DNA of 64,000 nucleotides from Thermaerobacter sp. FW80. GTDB lineage: Bacteria; Bacillota; Sulfobacillia; Thermaerobacterales; Thermaerobacteraceae. A program made the position numbers and the translations under genes. The notes under the pieces were generated by a model. That model ran no database searches. It was given only the letters and a program-made list of their open reading frames with translations, and was not told where the DNA came from. This document shows, piece after piece, positions 55,274 through 63,625 of the stretch; position 1 is the stretch's first letter; each line of letters begins with the position of its first letter. The DNA lies in NCBI RefSeq assembly GCF_004634385.1, contig NZ_CP037895.1, positions 1,277,245 through 1,341,244 of the forward strand, read 5' to 3'.

Positions 55274-55987
55274 ATGTCGACGACGATCCAGCGGCCACCG
55301 CGCCAGCGCACCCGCGGGGGGCGGCCGCCGGGGCGGGAGCGCCCGGCCGTCCCGGCGATGCCCGGCGGCCGGATCCACACCCCTGGGCGCGTGCCGCCCA
55401 ACGGGTGGGACGGCCGCGGTGGCGGCCCCGGTCCCGCGGGGGACGACGACGCGGCGCGCTCCCGGGCGGCGACCATGGCCACCTGGCTGGTGGTGGCGGC
55501 CGTCACCCTGATGTTCATGGGGTTCACCAGCACCTACGTGGTGCGCAGCGCGGAGCCGGGCTGGGCCCGCCAGGCCCTGCCGTCCCTGCTGTGGTGGAAC
55601 ACGGCGGTCCTGCTGGCCAGCAGCGTCACCATGGAGGTGGCGCGGCGCCGCGTGGGACGGGGCGACCGGGCGGGGGCGCGCCGGGCCCTGGGGTGGACGC
55701 TGCTGCTGGGAGCCGTCTTCGTGATCGGGCAAGGGGCCGCCTGGCTCCAGTGGGTGGGCGCCGGGGTCGGCGTGGCCGAGAGCACGCACGCCGCGTTCTT
55801 CTACCTGTTGAGCGGCGTCCACGCCGCGCACGTGGCGGGCGGGCTGGGCGCCCTCGGCTACGGGATGTGGCGCCTGGCGCGGCCTGCACGAGCGGGCCAG
55901 CTGGCCGGATCGCTGACCAACATCGCGACGTACTGGCACTTCGTCGACGCGCTGTGGGTGTACGTGTTCGCATTGCTGCTCTGGTGA
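55274..55987 (+). CDS. Oxidase subunit III-like protein, first copy
   Basis: 237 residues. After a ~70-residue Arg/Pro/Gly-rich tail come five membrane helices of the subunit III fold: MATWLVVAAVTLMFMGFTSTYVV, LLWWNTAVLLASSVTMEVA, LGWTLLLGAVFVIGQGAAW, FFYLLSGVHAAHVAGGLGAL and ATYWHFVDALWVYVFALLLW. The last helix (YWHFVD-LW) is diagnostic of subunit III. A second subunit III gene follows 16 bases later. ATG 55274 with GGGGGTGAGGCGG upstream; a 285-base spacer separates it from ctaD. Confidence 0.85.
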   Translation: MSTTIQRPPRQRTRGGRPPGRERPAVPAMPGGRIHTPGRVPPNGWDGRGGGPGPAGDDDAARSRAATMATWLVVAAVTLMFMGFTSTYVVRSAEPGWARQALPSLLWWNTAVLLASSVTMEVARRRVGRGDRAGARRALGWTLLLGAVFVIGQGAAWLQWVGAGVGVAESTHAAFFYLLSGVHAAHVAGGLGALGYGMWRLARPARAGQLAGSLTNIATYWHFVDALWVYVFALLLW

Positions 55988-56003
55988 GGACGGAGGTGGC
56001 GGC

Positions 56004-56648
<645 letters not shown>

Positions 56649-56677
56649 GTTTGCTGGCGAGGAAGGAGGGGCGCCCG

Positions 56678-56986
56678 GTGAGTGGTTCCACGGAGCATGC
56701 GCTGGAGCATGGCCACGGCCACGAGCACGATCACGGCAACCGGCTGTACTTCACCACCTGGCTGTGGCTGCTGGTGATCACCGTGCTGGAGGTGGGCGTG
56801 GTCCTGTTCCACCTGCCCCGGGCCCTGCTGGTGGGCATCCTGCTGCTGATGACGGTGCTGAAGGCGGTGCTGATCGTCGCCAACTTCATGCACCTGCGTT
56901 TCGAGAAGCTCAACATGATCTACGTCATCATCACGCCGATGATCTTCGCGCTGATCATGTGGTACGGCGTGGCGCTGGACTACTGA
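56678..56986 (+). CDS. ctaF: Cytochrome c oxidase subunit IV
   Basis: 102 residues. His-rich N-terminus (HGHGHEHDHGNR) and three membrane segments: TWLWLLVITVLEVGVVLFHLP, ALLVGILLLMTVLKAVLIVANFMHL and NMIYVIITPMIFALIMWYGVAL. KAVLIVANFMHLRFE is the subunit IV (CtaF/COX4-pro) signature. GTG 56678 follows GGAAGGAGGGG at 7 bases. Last recognised oxidase gene; a hairpin follows. Confidence 0.9.
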   Translation: MSGSTEHALEHGHGHEHDHGNRLYFTTWLWLLVITVLEVGVVLFHLPRALLVGILLLMTVLKAVLIVANFMHLRFEKLNMIYVIITPMIFALIMWYGVALDY

Positions 56987-57028
56987 GCGGGCGGGAAGGG
57001 TTCTCCGGAGGCACGGCTGCGGAAGGAG

Positions 57029-57056
57029 CAGGGCCGCGACACCCGTCGCGGCCCTG
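57029..57056 (+). terminator. Hairpin after ctaF
   Basis: A perfect 12-bp stem CAGGGCCGCGAC/GTCGCGGCCCTG, loop ACCC, 43 bases after ctaF and 24 bases before the next small gene. Lacks a U tract, so it may attenuate rather than stop transcription. Confidence 0.55.
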
Positions 57057-57079
57057 TGCTCCCGGAGGGGGAAGGCGAT

Positions 57080-57274
57080 ATGACGCCCCTGGAACTGGCT
57101 AGCCACTGGACAAGCGGCGCACAGCTGCCCAAGGCGTTCCTGCTGATCATGCTGGGCATGACGTACGGGCTCATCGTGCTGCTGGGAATCGGCGCCTACC
57201 GGCTGCTGAAAGGTGGCCAGCGCCCGCCGGAGGATCCCGGCAGGCCGCCGGAGCCGTCGGGGCGGGACCGGTAG
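57080..57274 (+). CDS. Small single-span membrane protein
   Basis: 64 residues from ATG 57080, with GGAGGGGGAAGG upstream. One membrane segment (PKAFLLIMLGMTYGLIVLLGIGAYRLL) and a Pro-rich soluble tail. No family recognised. It follows the oxidase operon on the same strand and may be an accessory subunit, by context only. Confidence 0.6.
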   Translation: MTPLELASHWTSGAQLPKAFLLIMLGMTYGLIVLLGIGAYRLLKGGQRPPEDPGRPPEPSGRDR

Positions 57275-57374
57275 ATCGGCAGGCCGTAGCGCCGTGACGG
57301 CGCGGGCAGGTCGGGATGGGCGCAGGCAGGGCCGGGCAGGGCATGGATGGATCGGGGAGACGGACCGGAGTGCA

Positions 57375-57404
57375 GGCGGGCGGTGCCCCACGGCACCGCC
57401 CGCC
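57375..57404 (+). terminator. Terminator after the small membrane protein
   Basis: A perfect 13-bp stem GGCGGGCGGTGCC with 57392-57404, loop CCAC, followed by CGTTTGA. It lies between convergent genes. Confidence 0.7.
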
Positions 57405-57465
57405 CGTTTGACGCCGGCCATCTCACAGGTTGCCGCCCCGGCACCTACCTGGCCCGGGGACCTAC

Positions 57466-58311
57466 CTACCGGTAGCGGTCTCCCAGGAACAGCTGAACCA
57501 CCAGGACGCCGTACGGAATGGGCACCACCGCCACGCCGATGGCGTCGTGGCTGGGGTTGAGCAGGTTGGCCCGGTGCCCTCCGCTCGCCATGAGCTGCAG
57601 ATGGGCCCGGTCCACGTCCCGCGACATGGCCAGGTTCTCGGCGCCCATGACCCGGGCCGAGATGCCCGCGCGCCGTTCCATCTCATAGGGCGAGCCATAG
57701 GTTGGGGATACGTGGTCGAAGTAGCCGCGGGCGCGGAGGTCCTCGGCCTTCAGCCGGGCGAGCCGCACCAGATCCGGGTCGACGGCCAGGGCCGGGAGCC
57801 CGCGGTCACGGCGCGCGTCGTTCACCAGGTCCACCAGGTGTTTCTCCGCGGCCGTCAGGGCCGGCCGTACGGCGGGACTGGACGGAGACGGCGCCGCCGG
57901 GGCAGGGGTGGACGGCGCGGAACCCGGCCCACTGCCGCGGGGCGTCGGCGCCGCCGGGGCCGCCGGGGTGCTGCCGCCTGCCGGTGCCGGCTGGGTGGCG
58001 GGACCTGCCGTACCGTCGGCCGAACGCTGGCGGAGGATGGCCAGTTTCCAGGCGTAGTACCAGGACGGGGAGCCGGCAGCGACCGGGCGGGCCGTGTCCA
58101 CGGCCTGGTTACCCGTGCCAGGGAGGGGCGCGGTTTGCTGGGGCTGCTGGACCGGGGCGGGAGCCGGCGGGCTGGCGGTCCGGACCGCGGCAGGTGCGGA
58201 CGGAGACCGGGCCAGATACCACGATGCCTGGGCGGGGCTTGCGGTGACGGCCATCAGGAGCAGGGCCGCCGCCGTTGCGGCGGCCCGCCGCCAAAGAGAG
58301 GCCCGTTCCAT
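57466..58311 (-). CDS. Secreted CAP/SCP-domain protein (YkwD/SafA-like)
   Basis: 281 residues. A signal peptide (RRAAATAAALLLMAVTASPAQA, cleavage after AQA) is followed by a ~110-residue Pro/Ala/Thr-rich linker and a CAP domain (~150-281): EKHLVDLVNDARRDRGLPALAVDPDLVRLARLKAEDL, YFDHVSPTYGSPYEME, MGAENLAMSRDVDRAHLQLMASGGHRANLLNPSHDAIGVAVV. Firmicute homologues (YkwD) are associated with spores or the cell wall. ATG 58311 follows GAGGAGGG at 6 bases. A promoter is visible upstream. Confidence 0.9.
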   Translation of the reverse strand: MERASLWRRAAATAAALLLMAVTASPAQASWYLARSPSAPAAVRTASPPAPAPVQQPQQTAPLPGTGNQAVDTARPVAAGSPSWYYAWKLAILRQRSADGTAGPATQPAPAGGSTPAAPAAPTPRGSGPGSAPSTPAPAAPSPSSPAVRPALTAAEKHLVDLVNDARRDRGLPALAVDPDLVRLARLKAEDLRARGYFDHVSPTYGSPYEMERRAGISARVMGAENLAMSRDVDRAHLQLMASGGHRANLLNPSHDAIGVAVVPIPYGVLVVQLFLGDRYR

Positions 58312-58346
58312 AAATTCCCTCCTCTTTTGAGTGGAACCCAGCATCC

Positions 58347-58375
58347 ATTGTTCAGATCTGCAGCCTGAGGGGCAA
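58347..58375 (-). promoter_or_regulatory. Promoter of the CAP-domain gene
   Basis: On the minus strand TTGCCC (58375-58370), 17-base spacer, AACAAT (58352-58347), 36 bases before the start codon. Confidence 0.5.
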
Positions 58376-58476
58376 ACGTTTGAGTTGGCATCGTACCGGC
58401 CGAAGAGAGAAAGGACGCCGCCGGGGAGACCTGTCCGTACGGCCAGGTCGCTTTTGAAGTCCATGGAAGAATCCGG

Positions 58477-59736
58477 CTAGGGGCGGGAGCCATGGGGGAA
58501 CGGGCTTCTGCCCGGCCTGGCGACGTGCCCCACCGCCGGCACTGTCCCTGGAGGCCTCAGATCGCCCTGGACGGGTTCCGGCGCAGGTTCCCCGGAAGGT
58601 CCTGCGGGCGGGAACGGCTGCATCCGGGGCGCCTCCACCTCGGCGGGCGGTGTCCCCTGGGAGGTCTCCCCGAGGGGTGCAGTCACCCCCAGGTCCGCCA
58701 GCCAGCCGATGTCCACGGTGGTTCCAGCCTGGACCGGCGGCGGCGGTTCCGGAGCCTGGCCGGCCTCCGCCTTAGCGGGGGCCGGTTCGTCCGGCTGCCG
58801 GCCGCAGGCTTTCCGGCGCAGCTCCCCCTCCGGGGTGATCCGGGCGAGGAGCCGCACCCCGCCAGACCCGGTTCCGCCGCGACCGGCCAGAACCAGGGCG
58901 GCGCCCCCGGCGGGAGCCACAAGCAACCGCACCATGGCCCAGGCGGCAGGGGGGCGACGGGCGGAGAGCCCGGTGGCGGGTCCTGCACCGGGCGAGGCCG
59001 GCCGGCCGGTGGGGGGGCAAAGCGAGGAAAGGTCGAGGTCGACCCACTCGGCGAGCCAGTAACCGTCCCCGTGACGCCGCCAGATACCCAGCCAGAGCCC
59101 GGGACCGCCAGGACGGGCCGGAGGCGCGCTTTCAGGTTGCCCACCCTTCCGAACCGCCGGCCCAGGCTGCGGGGCGGTTTCCCGGGCGTCACGCCAGTCC
59201 CCGCAAGGGCCGGAGGTCGGCCCTGCGGGCGCCGGCCACCTTCCCCGCGGCAGAACCAGGAGCACCACGGGCGACGCGCCCCCGCACCAGCCGGCCGAAG
59301 CCGGCCGGGGGAGCGGGCCGCTCCGGACTCCGGCGGAGGCACGGGCGGCGCCGGTGGAGGCATGGGCGGCCGGGATCGTTGGTCCTGGAAGAAGGTCCCG
59401 GACCCCCACGAGGCCCACCGGGCCCGCACCGGCAGCCATGAAGCCGGTCCCCTTGCTTCCCGCGCCCGGGAGGGAAGGGCGGGAGGCCGGGCCCGGATTG
59501 CCCCGCCCGGCGGGACGGGGCACCACCGGCTCGTCGCGCCACCGTTGCCGAAACCAGAGGACGCGCCACTCCCCCGTGATCCCGGCCATACCCTGGGCCG
59601 GTCCCGCCCGGAACCAGGGGACGAACACGGCCCGTCCCCGCGGGTCGCTGCAGGGAACGGCCATCAACACCCGCTCGCCCCAGAGGGGCCTTACCCGGCC
59701 CCCGCCGGCCGGGCTGCCCCCAGGATCGATCCACAC
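58477..59736 (-). CDS. Unknown protein, downstream gene of a two-gene unit
   Basis: About 419 residues from GTG 59736 (AGGTGA 7 bases upstream; GTG 59742 possible). Ordered-looking parts: RPLWGERVLMAVPCSDPRGRAVFVPWFRAGPAQGMAGITGEWRVLWFRQRWRDEPVV (N-terminal), LWLGIWRRHGDGYWLAEWVDLDLSSL (~210), AWAMVRLLVAPAGGAALVLAGRGG (~255) and VDIGWLADLGVTAPLGE (~345). Linkers are Gly/Pro/Ala-rich; one contains DEPAPAKAEAG, encoded by a palindrome half-site. No family recognised. Trp-rich strands suggest repeated beta-structure. Co-directional with the gene 30 bases upstream. Confidence 0.5.
   Translation of the reverse strand: MWIDPGGSPAGGGRVRPLWGERVLMAVPCSDPRGRAVFVPWFRAGPAQGMAGITGEWRVLWFRQRWRDEPVVPRPAGRGNPGPASRPSLPGAGSKGTGFMAAGAGPVGLVGVRDLLPGPTIPAAHASTGAARASAGVRSGPLPRPASAGWCGGASPVVLLVLPRGRWPAPAGPTSGPCGDWRDARETAPQPGPAVRKGGQPESAPPARPGGPGLWLGIWRRHGDGYWLAEWVDLDLSSLCPPTGRPASPGAGPATGLSARRPPAAWAMVRLLVAPAGGAALVLAGRGGTGSGGVRLLARITPEGELRRKACGRQPDEPAPAKAEAGQAPEPPPPVQAGTTVDIGWLADLGVTAPLGETSQGTPPAEVEAPRMQPFPPAGPSGEPAPEPVQGDLRPPGTVPAVGHVARPGRSPFPHGSRP
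58780..58803. repeat. Palindromic element inside an unknown gene
   Basis: A perfect half-site (58780-58792) followed by a shortened inverted half, GGCTGCCGGCC. On the coding (minus) strand it encodes RQPDEPAPA. Confidence 0.7.
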
Positions 59737-59766
59737 ATCCACGTCACCTGGATCGGATCCCCGTGC

Positions 59767-60237
59767 CTACCGGGTGAGAACCACCCAGGGTACGGTCGGG
59801 GCGTCTCCCGTCACCCCCGCTCCTAGGTGCGGGAACCGGATCTCCCGGGCAGCAGGACCCCATCCGGCCCAGACCAGCGGCTCGCCCGCTGCCCGGCGCG
59901 GCACGGGGCCGGCTCGTGCCAGCCAGGGGGTTCCGGCGGCACCGGCACCCGCCACTAGAAGAGGTTGTCCGGGCAGGGGCTGCCAGCTCCACGGTTCCCC
60001 ATTCGGCCCAAGGCCAAGGAAGACCAGGCCGGCGGCAGGGTCCGGGTCCCCTGGGACCTGCCCGGTCCGCACATGAGGCTCCGCATCGGGGCGATCCGGC
60101 ACCGGTGGTCCGGCCAAGGGCGGCTCAGGCTTTGGGGTGGCGGGAGCCACCCCCTCATCCAGCGGCAGGGACGGCCCGTTGCCTTCACCAGCGGGATCCT
60201 GCCCTGGACCACAGCCCCAGGGGCGCCTGGCGTCCAT
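59767..60237 (-). CDS. Unknown protein, upstream gene of a two-gene unit
   Basis: About 156 residues from ATG 60237, with GGGAGAGGGTG 7 bases upstream. The C-terminal half looks ordered: AGLVFLGLGPNGEPWSWQPLPGQPLLVAGAGAAGTPWLARAG and EPLVWAGWGPAAREIRFPHLG, ending TVPWVVLTR. The Trp-rich style and the PWVVL/VPWF motifs recall the following gene, suggesting the two are related or interact. No family recognised. Confidence 0.5.
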   Translation of the reverse strand: MDARRPWGCGPGQDPAGEGNGPSLPLDEGVAPATPKPEPPLAGPPVPDRPDAEPHVRTGQVPGDPDPAAGLVFLGLGPNGEPWSWQPLPGQPLLVAGAGAAGTPWLARAGPVPRRAAGEPLVWAGWGPAAREIRFPHLGAGVTGDAPTVPWVVLTR

Positions 60238-60663
60238 GGGACGCACCCTCTCCCACAGGCCCTGCAAGCTTCTACGGCGATCCTGGCCGGGCTATGCCAC
60301 CATGTGTCACGGGATGGCCACCCAGCGGAGCGGGTCACGTGACTGCGCCCCAGCCCACCCAAGCCCATGGCAGGGCGCGGCGACCGCCCAAGGGGGTGGT
60401 GCAACCGGCCTCGCCCCGGGGACACGAACCCAATCTTGGCGCTAGGCCGTGGCCACCCTGGAGGGCGGCTCATATAGCGGTAGCAGGCGAGGCGGGACGA
60501 CCGGCCGGGCCTTGTGGGTCCGCCGGGTTGACCCATGGGCGGGCGCCGGGAGGCAAGCAGGGGCGCGAGCCCCCGCCGCACGTAACACGCCGGGTGCCCG
60601 GTGGTCCGGCAGGACTGCCGGGACAGGCTGAACAGACCGGCCCACGGGGCAGGAGGGATCGTC
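60238..60663. other. Divergent spacer before the coat-like gene
   Basis: 425 bases with no trusted gene. A comparatively AT-rich CATATAGCGGTAG at 60471-60483 could mark a promoter for the plus-strand gene, but it does not fit a sigma-E/K -10 fully. Confidence 0.4.
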
Positions 60664-61299
60664 GTGAGCGACGGAGTGCGGGCGCAGCAGGTCGATCAGG
60701 TGGTGCCCGGGCCATGCGACCCGGTGTACGGGTGCCCCGATCCCACCGAGATCGTCTGCATCGAGACGGTCAAGGTGTACGACTTCTGTTTCCAGACGGA
60801 CCGGCGGGAGAACGTGTGCTTCCCCATCCCCGCCGCCTTCCAGGGGATCCTGCCCTCCGACCTGGTGACCTGTGAGATCGTGCAGGTCACCTGCCAGGAG
60901 GTCTCGCGGGAGGAGGACCCCAACAACCCCGGCTTTGCCGACGTGACCCTGCTGGTCACCGTGACCATGCAGTTCACCATCCGGCGCAATGACAGCGTGG
61001 TCGCCCAGTTCGAGGATTCCTTTGGCTTCCTCAAGACGGTGTTGCTCTGCGCGCCGGAGGGGACGGTGATCCAGTGCGACTCGGCCGGCTCGCGCTGCGG
61101 CCCGTGCGTGATCATCAACGGCCAGGTCTGCTGCGAGGTCGACCTGTGCCTGCTGATCCAGTCCAAGGCGCTGGTCAAGCTGCTGGTGCCGGCCTACGGC
61201 TTCTGCGTGCCGGCGCCCTGCGTCACCCTTCCCAAGCCGCCCCTGGTCTGCCCGCCGGAGAACCTGTTCCCCCCGCAGTGCGTGCCGCCCACGACCTGA
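60664..61299 (+). CDS. Cys-rich spore-coat-like protein
   Basis: 211 residues with about 20 cysteines. After GPCDPVYGCPDPTEIVCIE comes VKVYDFCFQTDRRENVCFPIP, a K-V-Y-D-F-C pattern I associate with Cys-rich spore-surface proteins of Clostridia-type organisms. Then VTCQEVSREEDPNNPGFADVTLLVTVTMQFTIRR (beta-rich core), TVLLCAPEGTVIQCDSAGSRCGPC, CCEVDLCLLIQSKALVKLLVPAYGFC and a Pro/Cys tail. No signal peptide, as for coat proteins made in the mother cell. GTG 60664 follows AGGAGGG at 6 bases. Its own terminator follows. Confidence 0.6.
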   Translation: MSDGVRAQQVDQVVPGPCDPVYGCPDPTEIVCIETVKVYDFCFQTDRRENVCFPIPAAFQGILPSDLVTCEIVQVTCQEVSREEDPNNPGFADVTLLVTVTMQFTIRRNDSVVAQFEDSFGFLKTVLLCAPEGTVIQCDSAGSRCGPCVIINGQVCCEVDLCLLIQSKALVKLLVPAYGFCVPAPCVTLPKPPLVCPPENLFPPQCVPPTT

Positions 61300-61320
61300 C
61301 GAACCGGCGGCACCGGCGCA

Positions 61321-61351
61321 AGGGGCCGCACCGCCTGGCGGTGCGGCCCCT
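61321..61351 (+). terminator. Terminator after the coat-like gene
   Basis: A 15-bp inverted repeat AGGGGCCGCACCGCC/GGCGGTGCGGCCCCT around one T (effective loop CCTGG), 22 bases after the stop. Confidence 0.65.
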
Positions 61352-61414
61352 GCAGCTTCTGCGCCGTCTGCCAGGGGAGGCGAGCAGGTGGTAAGGCGAA
61401 AGGAGGGTGGCCGC

Positions 61415-62260
61415 ATGGGACGGCCAGCCGCTCGGTGCTCCGGCTCCGACCCCGCCGGGCCCGGAGCCGGAGCGATTGAGGCCGGAGGTCCGGGTGCCGG
61501 ACAAGCCGCCCCAGGCCATGGTCCCGGCGCCGGGCCCCATGACCCGGTGTCCGACGCGGTCCCCGGTCCGGCCCGCCCCCACACCCAGGGGGACCGCGGC
61601 GGGCGGCCCCGTTCATCACCGGGTGGGGCAAGCGGCACGCCCCGGGTTCCCGCTCCGGCCGCACAGGGGGTGCGGGACCGGCTGCGCCGCATTCTCCTGT
61701 CCCCAGCCGCCGGCCAGGCCCTGCGCCGGTGGGAGGCCACGGTACGGCCGCGGTACCCCCATCTCGACCCCCGGTTGCTGCGCCCCGATTATCGCTTCCC
61801 GCTGCCCCGGGGCAGCTACCGGTTGGACCGGGACACCTTCGGGGATCCGCGGCACTGGACCCCTTCGGGCCCGCGGCCCAGGCCGCATCAGGGCAACGAC
61901 CTGCTGGCGGCCAGGGGGACGCCCGTCCGCTCGGTGGGGCCGGGCCGGGTCCTGGCCCGCGGCTGGAGCCCCTACGGGGGCTGGTTCATCCTCGTGGAGC
62001 TGGCCGGGACGGGCTATTTCGCCTACTACTCCCATCTGGACCGCTACGCTCCCGAGGTCCGGGTGGGACAGCGGGTGCGAGCGGGACAGGTCCTGGGGTA
62101 CGTGGGCAACACGGGCTACGGCCCACCGGGGACCCGGGGCAAGTTCTGGCCCCACCTGCACTTCGAGTTGCGCCGGCAGGGCAGGCAGCCGGGGCCGGTC
62201 AACCCGTACCCTTATCTCCGGTACTGGGAGGCCCTGGAGGCCGCGGAAGGGGACGGCTGA
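61415..62260 (+). CDS. M23-family peptidase (peptidoglycan endopeptidase-like)
   Basis: 281 residues. The N-terminal ~95 residues are Gly/Pro-rich and disordered with no signal peptide. The catalytic domain (~155-265) has zinc ligands HQGND (HxxxD), and HLHFEL (HxH), with LAARGTPVRSVGPGRVLARGW, YFAYYSHLDRYAPEVRVGQRVRAGQVLGYVGNTG between. Architecture resembles spore-associated M23 proteins rather than secreted lysins. ATG 61415 follows AAGGAGGGTGG. A rho-independent terminator follows. Confidence 0.85.
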   Translation: MGRPAARCSGSDPAGPGAGAIEAGGPGAGQAAPGHGPGAGPHDPVSDAVPGPARPHTQGDRGGRPRSSPGGASGTPRVPAPAAQGVRDRLRRILLSPAAGQALRRWEATVRPRYPHLDPRLLRPDYRFPLPRGSYRLDRDTFGDPRHWTPSGPRPRPHQGNDLLAARGTPVRSVGPGRVLARGWSPYGGWFILVELAGTGYFAYYSHLDRYAPEVRVGQRVRAGQVLGYVGNTGYGPPGTRGKFWPHLHFELRRQGRQPGPVNPYPYLRYWEALEAAEGDG

Positions 62261-62297
62261 TCCCGGACCGGCCGGTCACGGTCAAGAGCTGAAGGAA

Positions 62298-62336
62298 AAG
62301 GGGCCGGGCGAGGTGGCCCGGCCCCTTGCGCGTTTT
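62298..62336 (+). terminator. Rho-independent terminator after the M23 gene
   Basis: Stem AAGGGGCCGGGC with GCCCGGCCCCTT, loop GAGGTG, followed by GCGCGTTTT. Confidence 0.8.
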
Positions 62337-62394
62337 CCCTCGCCGGTTTCCATCGGCGCCCCTCCTTCGTTCCTGTTGGGCCTGCTCCGGTGCT

Positions 62395-63516
62395 TCATCC
62401 CGCGCCGGTGGCCGGCCGACCCCCGTTGCCTGACGGCCCGCCTCCCTCGGCGCCCGGAGCCTCAGGTCCAGCCCCGGAAGGACCCGGGCCTGGCCCCGCT
62501 CCCGGCGCCCCCGCGCCTGCCGCCCTGTAGACCGCCACCGTCGCCTCGACCATCGCGTCGAGCCCGAGGTGGGCCTCCGCGTAGCGCCGGCCAAAGGCCA
62601 TCAGCTCCGCCAGCCACCTCCGGTCCCGGTAGAGCCGCAAGAGGTCCTGGAGGATGGCCGCCGGATCCGGCGGTCCCAGGCCGCGGCCGGTGCCGCTGAA
62701 GTCGGGGAAGTCCATTCGTTCCACCAGGTCCGGGGTCACCGGGCCGTGGTACTCCCGCCCCAGGATCAGGCAGGCGGCGCCCGAGGCCAGCCCCTCGCGG
62801 ATGACCCGGCCCGTGCCAGCGACTACGTGCACCCGTCCCATCAACCGCTCCAGTTCGGAAACCCAGCCCAGGTTCTGGATTCGCCCCCCTCCCAGGCGGC
62901 GGGTGCTGGCCGCCCACACCTGGGCGTCCCGAGGAAGTCCCTGTACCGCTCGCCGGAACGCGGCCAGGGCGGGGCGCTTCCCGCGATCCACCCGACCGGC
63001 GTACAGGAGGGTCCAGCGCGGCTCGCGAATACCGGGGCGAAACCGTTCCAGATCCACGCCGTTGCCCACCACGGCGATCTTCGACCGGTAGGCTCCCAGG
63101 TCACCGGCTACGCGGGGGCCCACGCAGATGAGCCGGCTGGCCGCTGCCAGGGCGCGCCGGTAGGCCGGCTGGTCGAGCCCGAGACCGTGGCAGGTCAGCA
63201 CCAGGGGAACGCCCAGCATCTCGGCAAGGCGGCGGCCCAGCTCGAAGGACCAGGACGACTGGGCGTGCACCACGTCGTACCGCTCGACCGGCAGACCGGC
63301 CCGCTCGCCCACCACAGGGGCGGGAAGGAAACGCACCACCACCCCCGCCTCTTCCAGGGCGGCCACCGTACCGGCGTGGGCTTGGCCACCGCCGCGGGAG
63401 TGGGTGACCCACAGGTCCACCCGGTGGCCCCGCCGCACCAGCCCCCGGGCCAGGTCCAGGACGTGGGCCGTCTGTCCGGACGGGAAGAATGCCGCCGTGA
63501 GCATCAGGACATGCAA
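62395..63516 (-). CDS. Glycosyltransferase family 4 protein
   Basis: 373 residues. GT-B fold: N-terminal LMLTAAFFPSGQTAHVLDLARGLVRRGHRVDLWVTH, VVHAQSSWSFELGRRLAEMLGVPLVLTCHG, VVGNGVDLERFRPG (GNGVD), LLYAGRVDRGKRPALAAFRRAV, and an acceptor/donor site VIREGLASGAACLILG standing in for the usual E-x7-E (REGLASG). A Pro/Gly-rich tail of ~35 residues ends it. TTG 63516 follows GGGAGGG at 7 bases. Donor and acceptor are unknown; the neighbourhood points to the cell or spore surface. Confidence 0.85.
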   Translation of the reverse strand: MHVLMLTAAFFPSGQTAHVLDLARGLVRRGHRVDLWVTHSRGGGQAHAGTVAALEEAGVVVRFLPAPVVGERAGLPVERYDVVHAQSSWSFELGRRLAEMLGVPLVLTCHGLGLDQPAYRRALAAASRLICVGPRVAGDLGAYRSKIAVVGNGVDLERFRPGIREPRWTLLYAGRVDRGKRPALAAFRRAVQGLPRDAQVWAASTRRLGGGRIQNLGWVSELERLMGRVHVVAGTGRVIREGLASGAACLILGREYHGPVTPDLVERMDFPDFSGTGRGLGPPDPAAILQDLLRLYRDRRWLAELMAFGRRYAEAHLGLDAMVEATVAVYRAAGAGAPGAGPGPGPSGAGPEAPGAEGGGPSGNGGRPATGAG

Positions 63517-63572
63517 GGTGCCATCCCTCCCATTGCCTGGTACCTATGCGCTGGCGTTGGTGTCGGTCCCCA

Positions 63573-63598
63573 GGAACCGGCGCCGGGATCCTGGCGTC
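63573..63598 (+). promoter_or_regulatory. ECF-type promoter candidate
   Basis: GGAACC (63573-63578), 16-base spacer, CGTC (63595-63598), 27 bases before the ECF sigma gene. This matches the general ECF pattern GGAACC-N16-CGTC and suggests autoregulation. Confidence 0.5.
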
Positions 63599-63625
63599 CA
63601 AGGCGGTGCAGAGAGGAGGACGGCG

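Noticed and set aside
60471-60483. Mother-cell sigma-E/K promoter (CATATAGCG)
   Set aside because: The second half of the -10 does not fit CATAnnnT, and no -35 is visible.
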